Position numbers and translations under genes: made by a program
The notes under the pieces: generated by a model
What the model saw: the letters and a program-made list of their open reading frames with translations, nothing else
The model's database searches: none
What the model was told of the DNA's origin: nothing
NCBI GenBank assembly: GCA_919902475.1
Contig: CAKKRA010000045.1
Location: 1 to 21,667 of the forward strand
Origin: Nitrospiria bacterium
Lineage (GTDB): Bacteria > Nitrospirota > CAKKRA01 > 9FT-COMBO-42-15
Direction: 5' to 3'
DNA length: 21,667 bases
In this document: positions 14,541 through 21,667 of the stretch, in pieces
Layout: each line of letters begins with the position of its first letter
Numbering within the stretch: position 1 is the first letter of the stretch

Positions 14541-17500
14541 TTGAAGTCACATGTTTGCCGCTCTTTCTGGCAGCCAATAGCGCTGCTGTCTGTTTTTTTT
14601 CTTTTTTTTCCATCTATTGCATGGTCTATCCCTTCGCCTGACCTTGTCATCAACATGTTCGCAAGCGGCGCCCAGCTTATTGGTCTGGGAGCTGCGGTGC
14701 TTGGCGCAGGTTTTCTCGGACGGCGCCGCACAAATAATCATAGCACGTTGTCGCGAAATTCAAAATGGCTTTTTTGGTCTGTTTCATTGCTATTGCTTAT
14801 TTCCATATCTGCAAACCTTCTGCAGTATCTGCGGCAGGCTGATGAACAGAATCAGCGCCTTCAGACTAATCTTTGGCGCTCTTCAAATGAAACCGGAAAA
14901 AAAGTCGGTGACACAAGCCTTAAAACATTGCCTTTCAGCAAACAACTAAAGAGCCCTTATGGAATCAGCACCGATGCTCTATCAGCATGGATTGAGGAAA
15001 AAAGGCCTCTGAACCTGATAGATGTGCGGGAAACAGAGGAGTACGAGGTTGGCAATATAAACGGCGCGCAGCAGAGCCGCTATCCAGATACCCAGCTTAA
15101 TGCTGCCAAGCTTCTGTCAAAGGACAAGGAGAATGTCCTGCTTTGCTATTCCGGCAACCGCAGCTCAGAGCTGTGCATGGAATTTGCCAAACAGGGCATT
15201 CCATGCCGCTTCATGATAGGCGGATATGAGAAGTGGATTGCTGAAAACCGTCCGCTTGCAGGCACAGGCAATAAGGGGGTTGAACTACGGGGGCTGCCAA
15301 CACACCCTAATCATGACACATTGCTGGATACCCCTAAGGCAACAGAAATGTTTCTGAACGGTAATGTTCTTTTTATAGATGTTCGCTATCCCGGAGACTT
15401 TGCTCAGCAGCATCTGCCAGATGCTGTCAATATACCAATCCGAAGGATGACATCCGCTGAAATTGACGAAGCCCTTGCAAGTCTGCCTCGCAAGCCTGTT
15501 ATTGCGACCTGCTATGACAAGCGCAGCTGCTTTTATGCCAAGATATTAGGGATAAAGCTATGGCGCCTTGGCTATAAATATCTTGGACGTTACACTGTGC
15601 CGCAGGAGTTTGCTCTGCCTAACAAGGAAAATTCCTATGTTGCGGAGTGGCGTGCAAGCCAGGAACAGCAGACGCTCTTGGGCTTTGCAATTGTGCCTTT
15701 GCACAATTTATTGGCATGGGCCTTTGAAAAAACAGGCTCCCTTACCGCAGCCATTCTGATGTCTGTGGCATTGCTTCGCTGCATGGTGCTTCCAATCAGC
15801 TATAGGTCTGAACGTGACAGCTTTATTCAGAAAAAGATTGCATCCGAGGTCAATTCATTAAAGGAACGTTGGGAGGCTGATAGAACCCGCCTTAGCAGGG
15901 CGCTGATGCGCTTGTATCAGCGTGAAGGTCTGTCGCCAGGCTTGAATCTGACAGGCAATATAATTCAATTGATTCTATTTCTCATGTTTTTCTCTGTTGT
16001 CCAGACAATATCCAAAGGCTCGACTGAACCCTTTTTGTGGATACCATCGCTCGGCGAGCCGGACCCCCTGCGTATTCTGCCTCTTGCTGTAGCAGCCCTG
16101 ATTGTCATGTATCTTTTGAATATGAAGGCAAGTCATACGCGCCTTTACCTTGCAGGATGCATTGGAGCGGGTTTGGCGCTGATGATCCTGACCATCCAAT
16201 TGAATGCAGCATCAAATATTTATCTTGTTGGAAGCCTTACATTTCTCGTTGTCCAGAATCGTATAATTAATGTGATGTTCAGCCGCAAAGAGCAGCCCTG
16301 TTTTGCCGCTATTCCGATTCAGCCGTCTGAGGCTGGTGTTGTAAAGCTTAAAGATGCATATCGCTGCGCTAACTTAGGCAATAAGGCCGGCAGGCTTGGA
16401 CAGATGATGGCATCAGGCATACAGGTGCCTGATGGTTTTGTTGTGACTGATGAGATTCTGAATAATTTGAATAGTAAATCTTCACTTATTTATCAAGCAT
16501 TTGACAAGCTAAAAGCCAATAATGTAGCTGTGCGCAGTACAGGCCTTGCAGAAGACGGCGAGGGACAGAGCTTTGCTGGTGTATTTGAATCAGTCTTAAA
16601 TGTTGCCAAAGAAAACCTGCTTGAAGCAATCGCACGTGTAAGAAGCTCGTATGATAACAATCGCGTCAAGGCATACAGCAGTGATACACATACTCAGGGA
16701 AGCGTGCTGGTTCAGTCTATGGTCCCTGCAGAGTATGCTGGTGTGCTGTTTACGCGGCATCCCAATTCCACAGGATCTATGTTAATTGAATTTGTCCAAG
16801 GCCTTGGTGAAGATCTTGTCAGCGGCAATGTAAAGCCGCATGCTGTTCAATACGGTAGAGTAAGCGGCTCGCCATTGGAAGATGCTCATAATATGCCGAT
16901 TGATTTCAAGCCGTTGGTTCAATTAGGGCTTAAAGTGGAGGGTATATTCAGCCGTCCGCAGGATATTGAGTGGGCATATGCACACGGGCAGTTTTTCATT
17001 CTTCAGGCAAGGGACATCACCACTCCAGCAGCTGAAGGTGAAAGCGCCCTTGCCATAATGGAAACCGAGAGGCAGCGGCTGCTGCGTCTTGCGCTTGGCG
17101 AATCAGATTTTGAAAAAACGATTTATGCCCAAAATGAGCTTGCAGAACTGCTGCCAAGGCCAACGCCAATGAGTTTGTCGCTAATGGAGTCATTATGGTC
17201 ATGCGGAGGGGCTACAGATATAGCATGCTCAATGCTGGGGATACCATATGATGTGCATGATGATTCACCGCCGTACATCTTAACCCTTTTTGGGTCTCTC
17301 TACGTCAACAGCGCTGAAGGCGCTCGCCGAATATCAAAGGGAACAGGAGCACTGGCATCTTTTCGTTTGTCAAGACAGGCAGATGAAATCAGGAAGTCAT
17401 TTTTTGACGAGTTTCTGCCTAAATTCCAGAAGGAGATGCGTCTGCGTGAGGCAATTGAACATTCAAGGCTGAGCGCAGCAGAATTGATTCAACTGTTTGA

Positions 17501-18593
17501 TGAATGGCGCACACAGTTTGTAGCAGAGGTTTATGTACATGCGGAAACTATAAACATTGCTTCAGACTTCTATTTAAAAACAGCGGAACGCGCTCTAAAA
17601 AAACATGGCCTTGACCCTGCTGTATATCTTGGTTCAGGACCTGAGACAATAATGCAGCGCGCCTATGCATTGCTGCCTGAGATTAAAAATAGCAGGCGTC
17701 CGCTAAGCGATTTTCTTGAGCTCTATGGCCACAGGGCGCTTCACGATTACGAGTTATCTGAGCAACGTTACAATGAACACCCGGAATCACTGAATGTGCT
17801 TGTCCAGACTGCTGTTATGACAGCACCGCTTCAACAGACCGAGCTTCCAAAAAGCAAGTACCTAAAGGCTGTTGTAGAGCGCGCACAGCTTTTTCAATGC
17901 CTGAAGGAAGATGCCAAGCATCATTGTATAAGGGCGCTGGCCTCGCTCAGACCGCTGCTGATAGAACTTGATAAGCGCCTGCAACTTGACGGAGGGATTT
18001 TCTATCTTCGTTCAGAAGAAATTTCCACATTGCTTCCATCTAACATTGACAGCGCAAAAAAGAACATTCAATCACGCAGGCAGCATGATATGGCATTTAA
18101 AGCAGCTACGATTCCAACAGAACTGTCTGTACTGAAATTGGAAAAGATGACGTTTGATTCAACCGGCCGTATTAATTCATCCTTTACAAACACAGGCGCG
18201 CTCTCTGGCAAACGGGTTTCAGGCCATGCAGAGATTATCGGCCATGTCCGCGTCATGGAGCATCCTGATGCTGCAGGATCCTTTCAGGATGGCGAGATTA
18301 TTGTAGCGCGATTTGCTGAACCAGAACTGTATACGCTTTTTCCAAGGGCAGCCGGCATTATTACTGAAGTCGGCGGGTGGCTCAGCCACATGGCCATCGT
18401 GGCGCGTGAATATCAACTCCCGTGCATTGTGCAGGCCAATGGCGCTACACATAGCCTTAAAACAGGTCAAATGGTGCGGCTGTGCAGTAATGGCATGATA
18501 GAGCGCCGTTTAAGCGCCCATGACAGGCGCAAGGGCCCAAAAACAGTTCCATCTAACAGGCGGCAGCAAGACCGACGCCAGGCTGAACAATAA
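14541..18593 (+). CDS. Fusion: two rhodaneses, YidC/Oxa1 core, PEP-synthase-like ATP-grasp and phosphohistidine domain
   Basis: 1350 residues from a TTG start set by AAGGAGG. Order: signal-like segment (11-30), hydrophobic helices about 42-60 and 76-95; rhodanese 1 (about 140-240, DVRETEEYEVG and Cys202 in LLCYSGNRSS); rhodanese 2 (about 262-355, FIDVRYPGDF and Cys324 in ATCYDKRSC); YidC core (about 375-582) with Arg413 in LLRCMVLPIS, a basic helical hairpin 421-465 and FLWIPSLGEPDPLRILP, close to the YidC pattern FLWI.DLS..DPYYILP; PPDK_N ATP-grasp (about 605-830; NKAGRLGQM, VAVRSTGLAEDGEGQSFAG, DIEWAYAHGQFFILQARD); helical middle (about 835-1195); swivel domain with His1283 in VGGWLSHMAIVARE. 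The PEP-binding TIM barrel is absent; ATP-grasp, helical middle, then histidine domain is the order of rifampin phosphotransferase. Topology predicts periplasmic rhodaneses and a cytoplasmic kinase. Substrate and role are unknown. Confidence 0.8.
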   Translation: MKSHVCRSFWQPIALLSVFFLFFPSIAWSIPSPDLVINMFASGAQLIGLGAAVLGAGFLGRRRTNNHSTLSRNSKWLFWSVSLLLLISISANLLQYLRQADEQNQRLQTNLWRSSNETGKKVGDTSLKTLPFSKQLKSPYGISTDALSAWIEEKRPLNLIDVRETEEYEVGNINGAQQSRYPDTQLNAAKLLSKDKENVLLCYSGNRSSELCMEFAKQGIPCRFMIGGYEKWIAENRPLAGTGNKGVELRGLPTHPNHDTLLDTPKATEMFLNGNVLFIDVRYPGDFAQQHLPDAVNIPIRRMTSAEIDEALASLPRKPVIATCYDKRSCFYAKILGIKLWRLGYKYLGRYTVPQEFALPNKENSYVAEWRASQEQQTLLGFAIVPLHNLLAWAFEKTGSLTAAILMSVALLRCMVLPISYRSERDSFIQKKIASEVNSLKERWEADRTRLSRALMRLYQREGLSPGLNLTGNIIQLILFLMFFSVVQTISKGSTEPFLWIPSLGEPDPLRILPLAVAALIVMYLLNMKASHTRLYLAGCIGAGLALMILTIQLNAASNIYLVGSLTFLVVQNRIINVMFSRKEQPCFAAIPIQPSEAGVVKLKDAYRCANLGNKAGRLGQMMASGIQVPDGFVVTDEILNNLNSKSSLIYQAFDKLKANNVAVRSTGLAEDGEGQSFAGVFESVLNVAKENLLEAIARVRSSYDNNRVKAYSSDTHTQGSVLVQSMVPAEYAGVLFTRHPNSTGSMLIEFVQGLGEDLVSGNVKPHAVQYGRVSGSPLEDAHNMPIDFKPLVQLGLKVEGIFSRPQDIEWAYAHGQFFILQARDITTPAAEGESALAIMETERQRLLRLALGESDFEKTIYAQNELAELLPRPTPMSLSLMESLWSCGGATDIACSMLGIPYDVHDDSPPYILTLFGSLYVNSAEGARRISKGTGALASFRLSRQADEIRKSFFDEFLPKFQKEMRLREAIEHSRLSAAELIQLFDEWRTQFVAEVYVHAETINIASDFYLKTAERALKKHGLDPAVYLGSGPETIMQRAYALLPEIKNSRRPLSDFLELYGHRALHDYELSEQRYNEHPESLNVLVQTAVMTAPLQQTELPKSKYLKAVVERAQLFQCLKEDAKHHCIRALASLRPLLIELDKRLQLDGGIFYLRSEEISTLLPSNIDSAKKNIQSRRQHDMAFKAATIPTELSVLKLEKMTFDSTGRINSSFTNTGALSGKRVSGHAEIIGHVRVMEHPDAAGSFQDGEIIVARFAEPELYTLFPRAAGIITEVGGWLSHMAIVAREYQLPCIVQANGATHSLKTGQMVRLCSNGMIERRLSAHDRRKGPKTVPSNRRQQDRRQAEQ

Positions 18594-18620
18594 AAGACTA
18601 TTTGACGGTAAATTTCACTG

Positions 18621-18914
18621 ATGGCTGACAGAATAACCATACGGCAGGAGATCAGAAACCTTCTTATTGATAATTCTCTGACTGCAAAGGATATTTCAAA
18701 GATAATCAGGATAAAAGAAAAGGATGTTATTGACCACCTTAATCATATCGCCAGATCTGTTGGGAAAAAGGATTTCATTATTGAACCGTCTGTTTGCATG
18801 AAGTGCAGCTTTGTGTTTTATAAAAGGGAGAGGCTTACAAGCCCGGGCCGCTGCCCTGCCTGCAAACACGAAGGCATATCAGAGCCGAGATTCGGGATAA
18901 AAAAGGGAAACTGA
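18621..18914 (+). CDS. HTH plus zinc-ribbon predicted transcriptional regulator
   Basis: 97 residues. N-terminal winged-helix-like HTH (about 5-50; IRQEIRNLLIDNSLTAKDISKIIRIKEKDVIDHLNHI) and a C-terminal zinc ribbon with CMKC and CPAC (VCMKCSFVFYKRERLTSPGRCPACKHEGI). This matches the COG3357 type of predicted regulators, known mostly from archaea and some anaerobic bacteria. The ATG at 18621 has no clear ribosome site. It lies 27 bases after the fusion gene on the same strand, so cotranscription and a regulatory link are possible. Confidence 0.75.
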   Translation: MADRITIRQEIRNLLIDNSLTAKDISKIIRIKEKDVIDHLNHIARSVGKKDFIIEPSVCMKCSFVFYKRERLTSPGRCPACKHEGISEPRFGIKKGN

Positions 18915-18950
18915 CTCTATCAGGCTTTTCAGAAAAAGGCTTGACACCCC

Positions 18951-18996
18951 TCAGCAAGGGGCTGATGTTGGGTAATGTGGTTGACCTGACCCTGTG
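18951..18996 (+). repeat. Direct repeat, copy 1, left of the toxin-antitoxin pair
   Basis: 46 bp that align without gaps to 19957-20002 with about seven mismatches, the last 23 bp (AATGTGGTTGACC...) being identical. TTGACACCCC directly precedes it at 18941; in copy 2 the same decamer lies about 110 bp further upstream (19835). Copy 1 therefore looks like an internal-deletion derivative of copy 2. Confidence 0.6.
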
Positions 18997-19057
18997 AACT
19001 ACTATACACTACATTATCTTTTCTTCCGCAACATCTCTGGCTGTCTTTTTTTGATGT

Positions 19058-19086
19058 TTGCCATTATTATAGCGCTATGATATAAT
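19058..19086 (+). promoter_or_regulatory. Toxin-antitoxin promoter with palindromic operator
   Basis: TTGCCA (19058-19063), 17 bp, TATAAT (19081-19086), with an extended TG before the -10. The spacer contains a perfect 10-bp palindrome ATAGCGCTAT (19069-19078), well placed as the operator for the ribbon-helix-helix antitoxin that follows. Confidence 0.65.
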
Positions 19087-19116
19087 TATCTTAAATTAAA
19101 AAGGCAGGGTTTTAAA

Positions 19117-19320
19117 ATGAAAATAATTAAAATTTCTCTTCCAGATAAATTGGTAATTGAAGTAGAAAATTATGTAAAACACGGATGGTTTACTAATGAA
19201 GCGGAAGTGCTGCTAACTTCATTACAGGAGTTTATACGGCATAATCGTCCTAAATTAATGGAGCAATTTATGAAGGAAGACATTGAGTGGGCTTTAAACA
19301 TAAAGAAAAGCGCTAAATGA
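19117..19320 (+). CDS. Ribbon-helix-helix antitoxin
   Basis: 67 residues. MKIIKISLPDKLVIEVENYVKHGWFTNEAEVLLTSLQEFI gives the beta-strand (IKISLP) and two helices of the CopG/ParD-like fold; the C-terminal half is a charged helix likely to bind the toxin. The last four bases (ATGA) overlap the toxin start, the usual coupling. AGGG lies seven bases before the ATG. It should neutralise the PIN toxin and repress the promoter through the ATAGCGCTAT palindrome (inferred). Confidence 0.75.
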   Translation: MKIIKISLPDKLVIEVENYVKHGWFTNEAEVLLTSLQEFIRHNRPKLMEQFMKEDIEWALNIKKSAK

Positions 19321-19829
19321 AATTGATTTTTTCCAATACCGGTCCAATCCTCCACCTGACAGAGGCAAACCTTTTAAGCCTTCTTCAAAACGTTAGAAAA
19401 ATCTGTATCCCAAAAATGGTAGAAACTGAAATGGAGGAACTGCACCCTTTCTGGACAAAACACAAACCAGAATGGATATCCATTGAATACTTATCTACAG
19501 ATGAATCAAAAGAGGCAGAATCTTTGTACCTTGCAGGGTTACTGGATCCTGGTGAAGCAGAAGCAATAGTCCTTTCCAAGAGGCTCAAACCTGACTGGTT
19601 TATCACTGATGATGTAGAGGCAAGAATATTTGCCAATTCCCTCGGTATAGAAGTTCACGGCTCATTAGGTGTGGTATTATGGTCTGCGGCAGTTGGTAAT
19701 TTGAATTATGCCGAATCAAAAGAGGCATTAAACAGACTTTCAAAAACATCGCTCTGGCTCTCTAAGAATATAATTGCACAAGCCCAGAAGGCTTTAGAAA
19801 TAATGTTTGAAAATGAAGAAAGTCTTTAA
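19317..19829 (+). CDS. PIN-domain toxin of the DUF3368 type
   Basis: 170 residues, presumably an RNase acting on cellular RNA. FSNTGPILHLTEANLLSLL at the N-terminus, LDPGEAEAIVLSKRLKPDWFITDDVEARIFANSLGI in the middle, and HGSLGVVLWSAAVGNL match DUF3368 PIN proteins; the first metal-binding position is Asn rather than Asp (SNTGP), which is frequent in this group. Acidic residues in GEAEA and TDDVEAR remain. Overlaps its antitoxin by four bases. Confidence 0.8.
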   Translation: MKLIFSNTGPILHLTEANLLSLLQNVRKICIPKMVETEMEELHPFWTKHKPEWISIEYLSTDESKEAESLYLAGLLDPGEAEAIVLSKRLKPDWFITDDVEARIFANSLGIEVHGSLGVVLWSAAVGNLNYAESKEALNRLSKTSLWLSKNIIAQAQKALEIMFENEESL

Positions 19830-19834
19830 AAGGT

Positions 19835-19863
19835 TTGACACCCCTGCAAGGCCGTTATATAAT
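19835..19863 (+). promoter_or_regulatory. Perfect consensus sigma-70 promoter with no full-length gene downstream
   Basis: TTGACA (19835-19840), exactly 17 bp, TATAAT (19858-19863). It starts six bases after the toxin stop. The transcript would begin near 19870 and meet a strong terminator ending at 20056, giving about 187 nt. Confidence 0.65.
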
Positions 19864-19990
19864 TCAATCAATAAGTTTAAAAGTAGGTGTTGTAAAGAGC
19901 GCCTTAAGTTTGAGACTGCCTGATTCAGTTCACAGGCATATTATTGGCAGGGCATATCAGCAATGGGCAGAGGCTGGGCAATGTGGTTGA
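19862..19990 (+). pseudogene. Remnant of a ribbon-helix-helix antitoxin-like frame
   Basis: An open stretch of 42 codons without a normal start reads VVKSALSLRLPDSVHRHI and then an unrelated tail to a TGA. ALSLRLPDSVH resembles the first strand and turn of HicB/CopG antitoxins (pattern LSLRLP.SLH). The helical part is not recognisable, so this appears to be a relic. It overlaps repeat copy 2 and lies downstream of the consensus promoter. Confidence 0.3.
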
Positions 19991-20002
19991 CCTGACCCTG
20001 TG
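19957..20002 (+). repeat. Direct repeat, copy 2, right of the toxin-antitoxin pair
   Basis: 46 bp matching 18951-18996, 1006 bp away, in the same orientation. The pair brackets the toxin-antitoxin operon. Recombination between them would delete the module. No transposase is present. Confidence 0.6.
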
Positions 20003-20023
20003 CGCTGCATTGAGACTGAAAAG

Positions 20024-20056
20024 AAAAGGGTTGGGCAATTTAGCCCAACCCTTTTT
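20024..20056 (+). terminator. Strong intrinsic terminator, probably bidirectional
   Basis: AAAAGGGTTGGGC (20024-20036), loop AATTTA, GCCCAACCCTTTT (20043-20055) gives a 13-bp stem followed by T. On the plus strand it ends the short transcript from 19870; on the minus strand the A run at the other end gives a T tract, so it can also end the AIPR gene, whose stop is at 20086. Confidence 0.8.
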
Positions 20057-20085
20057 CACATGAATGTTTTTCATCTGTTGCAAGT

Positions 20086-21309
20086 TTATTTTGATGCGTA
20101 TTTAGTCATAAAGTGTAATGCCACTGTTTTGTATATATTATCCCAGTGGTTCTCATCCTTGCCAACTGGATTTGGCTTATTTCCGTAATTTTTGCACGTA
20201 TTGTAGGTTGTATTCACGAGTTCTGGCGCTATCTCATTAAAAAAGTTTTTTACCTCGTCAAAAGACTTAAATTTCCAGGAATAAACTTTTTCTCCTAGTT
20301 TCTGTTCTACAAGGAAACGCATTGCCCCCAACATAGGGTATAATGCCCCATCGTGCATCTTGGCATTAAGTTCCCCGCCAGAAAGGCTATTTGCTTCTTT
20401 ATTGCCCATGAAGATAAACTCATAATTCCCTCTCTTTTTTGTCGCATATACTCCCTTTAAACCAGCAGTTCTGGCACTTTGAGCTTCGTTGCGGAGTTTC
20501 CTGCTCATTATATGCACGTAATCGTGAAGGTAGAGGATATCTTTTAAAAGAGGCTTGAGCATCTCAAAGGAGTCTTGATCGTCCTTATACAAATCCAAGC
20601 ATTTAGCCTTTGAAACATAAGCATCCTTGGGATGCTGTGGATAAGGAAATTTTTTAATATTAAATAGGGTCATAAGGCCAAGGATCTCTCTAATGTCAGA
20701 TTTTCCTTCCTCGTTCTGTTTGTAAGAAATCTGCTCAGCATATGGCTCCTTCTTAAGAGCCTCTTTCACCCAGAGAAACTTTTCCTCCAAATTCATTAGG
20801 CTCGCGTCATCTACCTGAACGGCGGTATTAAGTCCACCAGTTATATCTACGGCCATTTCTTGTGGCACACCCGTGATTATCTCAAACTTTAAATACTGGC
20901 CTTCTGGACATGTTCCATCAGCTTGTGTTGCAAGCGCTATCTCGTAAGTGTGCCCCCCATCTGCTATACCGTCATTTTCACCAAAATAAACGGTAGCAAT
21001 CTTTTTATCGGTACTATATTCAACCTGATGGGCCAGAATTGTTATTCCTTTATTTTTTAGGTGAAAAGAAAGATCATCAGTGTTTTGTAAACTTTCTCTT
21101 ACTTTTTTGTATATGCCTTTGTCTATACGCTGCTCTCTTGGATTTGGTGTTTTAGGAATCCCTGAAGGAACATCTACAGCTCTGGTTATGAGAACATGAT
21201 GTTCAATATTCAATGGGTCACCATTTATATTTTCATTCATGGGATCAGGAAAGCGACGTGAATACCCAGATTTGATGATAACTTTGTTTAGATCTCTTTT
21301 ATTTAACAT
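20086..21309 (-). CDS. AIPR-family abortive phage infection protein
   Basis: 407 residues from ATG 21309, chosen for TAGGAGGT seven bases upstream; the longer frame to TTG 21342 lacks a site. NKGITILAHQV, IADGGHTYEIAL (the family usually has a NGGQT-like motif here), FEIITGVPQEMAVDITGGLNTAVQVDDASLMNLEEKF and EQISYKQNEEG follow the AIPR pattern of N.GI, GGQT, N..V...L and Y.RK. Family members are abortive-infection phage defence proteins; the biochemical activity is unclear. It is shorter than many AIPR proteins (about 500-700), mostly at the N-terminal side. It lies next to a toxin-antitoxin pair, suggesting the edge of a defence region, and its leader carries an attenuator-like structure. 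Confidence 0.75.
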   Translation of the reverse strand: MLNKRDLNKVIIKSGYSRRFPDPMNENINGDPLNIEHHVLITRAVDVPSGIPKTPNPREQRIDKGIYKKVRESLQNTDDLSFHLKNKGITILAHQVEYSTDKKIATVYFGENDGIADGGHTYEIALATQADGTCPEGQYLKFEIITGVPQEMAVDITGGLNTAVQVDDASLMNLEEKFLWVKEALKKEPYAEQISYKQNEEGKSDIREILGLMTLFNIKKFPYPQHPKDAYVSKAKCLDLYKDDQDSFEMLKPLLKDILYLHDYVHIMSRKLRNEAQSARTAGLKGVYATKKRGNYEFIFMGNKEANSLSGGELNAKMHDGALYPMLGAMRFLVEQKLGEKVYSWKFKSFDEVKNFFNEIAPELVNTTYNTCKNYGNKPNPVGKDENHWDNIYKTVALHFMTKYASK

Positions 21310-21383
21310 TTTATTACCTCCTATGTATTTTTGTTTTTCCAAACCTTAACATTTACTTCCCCCATCCGGGGCCTAAAAATAAA

Positions 21384-21416
21384 AAAACCACTACTTCAAA
21401 ACTGAAGTGTGGTTTT
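21384..21416 (-). terminator. Intrinsic terminator inside the AIPR leader (attenuator-like)
   Basis: On the minus strand AAAACCACACTTCA (21416-21403) pairs with TGAAGTAGTGGTTTT (21398-21384) around a GTTT loop, with one bulge, followed by the U-rich tract TTTTTTTATTTTT. It lies about 75 bases before the AIPR start codon and downstream of the only strong promoter, so most transcripts should stop here unless the hairpin is prevented. Confidence 0.7.
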
Positions 21417-21442
21417 TATAAGAATTCTTTTTTCATTTTCAT
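21416..21442 (-). CDS. Leader peptide mini-ORF before AIPR
   Basis: Preceded by AAAGGTGG, two in-frame ATGs (21442, 21436) open MKMKKEFL, stopping at TAA (21416-21418) on the edge of the terminator stem. The ATG at 21436 has the better spacing. A second frame (21503-21396, 35 residues, MNYGVDSPIILTGSDD...) also crosses the leader and stops in the hairpin but has no ribosome site. AAGGTGGT (21451-21444), the mini-ORF's ribosome site, can pair with ACCACACTT (21413-21405), the 5' arm of the terminator, with one bulge. Confidence 0.45.
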   Translation of the reverse strand: MKMKKEFL

Positions 21443-21517
21443 CACCACCTTTCTGGTCATCCGACCCTGTAAGGATTATTGGCGAGTCCACGCCATAGTT
21501 CATTTTACAATTAGAGT

Positions 21518-21547
21518 TTTATAACATATCTATTCGGTGCAAGTCAA
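21518..21547 (-). promoter_or_regulatory. Promoter of the AIPR transcription unit
   Basis: On the minus strand TTGACT (21542-21547) and TATAAA (21518-21523) are 18 bp apart (17 if TTATAA is used). The leader is about 200 nt long, unusual for this region, and holds the mini-ORF and terminator. Confidence 0.65.
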
Positions 21548-21573
21548 GTATTTTTTATCGTTTACTTGTCTGA

Positions 21574-21636
21574 TTACTGAAACATTATAATAGTCCTTCT
21601 TTTTGAGGCTCTAAAAGAAAAGGCTTTGTTTTGCAT
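21574..21636 (-). other. 20-codon open frame at the right edge, doubtful
   Basis: ATG at 21636 after AAGGGGG reads MQNKAFSFRASKRRTIIMFQ and stops at 21574. The spacing from the ribosome-like site is good, but no family is recognised and the peptide may be chance. The rest of 21548-21667 holds only AT-rich sequence with a plus-strand TATAAT at 21585-21590 that lacks a good -35 box. Confidence 0.15.
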
Positions 21637-21667
21637 TGTACTTCCCCCTTCCCTACAATAACGGCTA

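Noticed and set aside
14541..18593. Chance joining of two or more genes by assembly error
   Set aside because: The frame is open throughout, composition is even, and the transmembrane topology fits the order of domains; it cannot be fully excluded without reads.
18915..18970. Intrinsic terminator after the HTH/Zn-ribbon gene
   Set aside because: The GGCTTTTC/AAAAAGGC stretch is not a true inverted repeat and there is no T tract; CCCCT/AGGGG is too short.

Overview
The window reads as a stretch of chromosome from an anaerobic-type bacterium of Nitrospirota or Desulfobacterota character. The basis is an indolepyruvate:ferredoxin oxidoreductase pair, an nlpD-rpoS-like pair with apt behind it, a moderately AT-rich backbone, and an in-frame palindromic repeat peptide (SLPPFSKGGEGGF) of a kind common in such genomes. 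The taxon is inference; there is no rRNA here.

Layout. (1) 1-1900: integron-type DNA, more GC-rich than the backbone. It holds the end of a small cassette-like gene, the first 39 codons of an integron-type integrase on the minus strand, a promoter/attI-like region, a small SH3-like gene, a glycosidase-like lipoprotein gene and an attC-like hairpin. (2) 2160-3680: MltD-type lytic transglycosylase. (3) 7441-3684, minus strand: an operon PHP phosphoesterase, TPR membrane protein, iorA, iorB. (4) 7501-9057: a second integron-head unit with diverged intI start, promoter and attI, carrying a beta-propeller lipoprotein gene and ending in an attC-like palindrome. (5) 14310-9080, minus strand: rmuC, tRNA-Pro, acylphosphatase, nlpD-like, rpoS-like, apt, tRNA-Arg, phospholipase-D-type cardiolipin synthase. 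(6) 14541-18593: one 1350-residue protein joining N-terminal membrane segments, two rhodanese domains, a YidC/Oxa1 insertase core, a PEP-synthase-type ATP-grasp domain, a helical middle region and a phosphohistidine swivel domain, followed by a small HTH/Zn-ribbon gene. (7) 19058 to the end: a defence-like area with an RHH/PIN toxin-antitoxin pair between related repeats, a consensus promoter and strong terminator bounding about 190 nt, and an AIPR abortive-infection gene behind a leader that looks like a transcription attenuator.

Three things stand out. The rhodanese-YidC-dikinase fusion is an architecture I do not recognise; its predicted topology is coherent (rhodaneses outside, insertase in the membrane, phosphotransferase inside). 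Two integron-head units about 7 kb apart align from the intI start to a G/TTA junction and then diverge abruptly, each with lipoprotein cargo. The AIPR leader has a mini-ORF whose Shine-Dalgarno can pair with the terminator's 5' arm.
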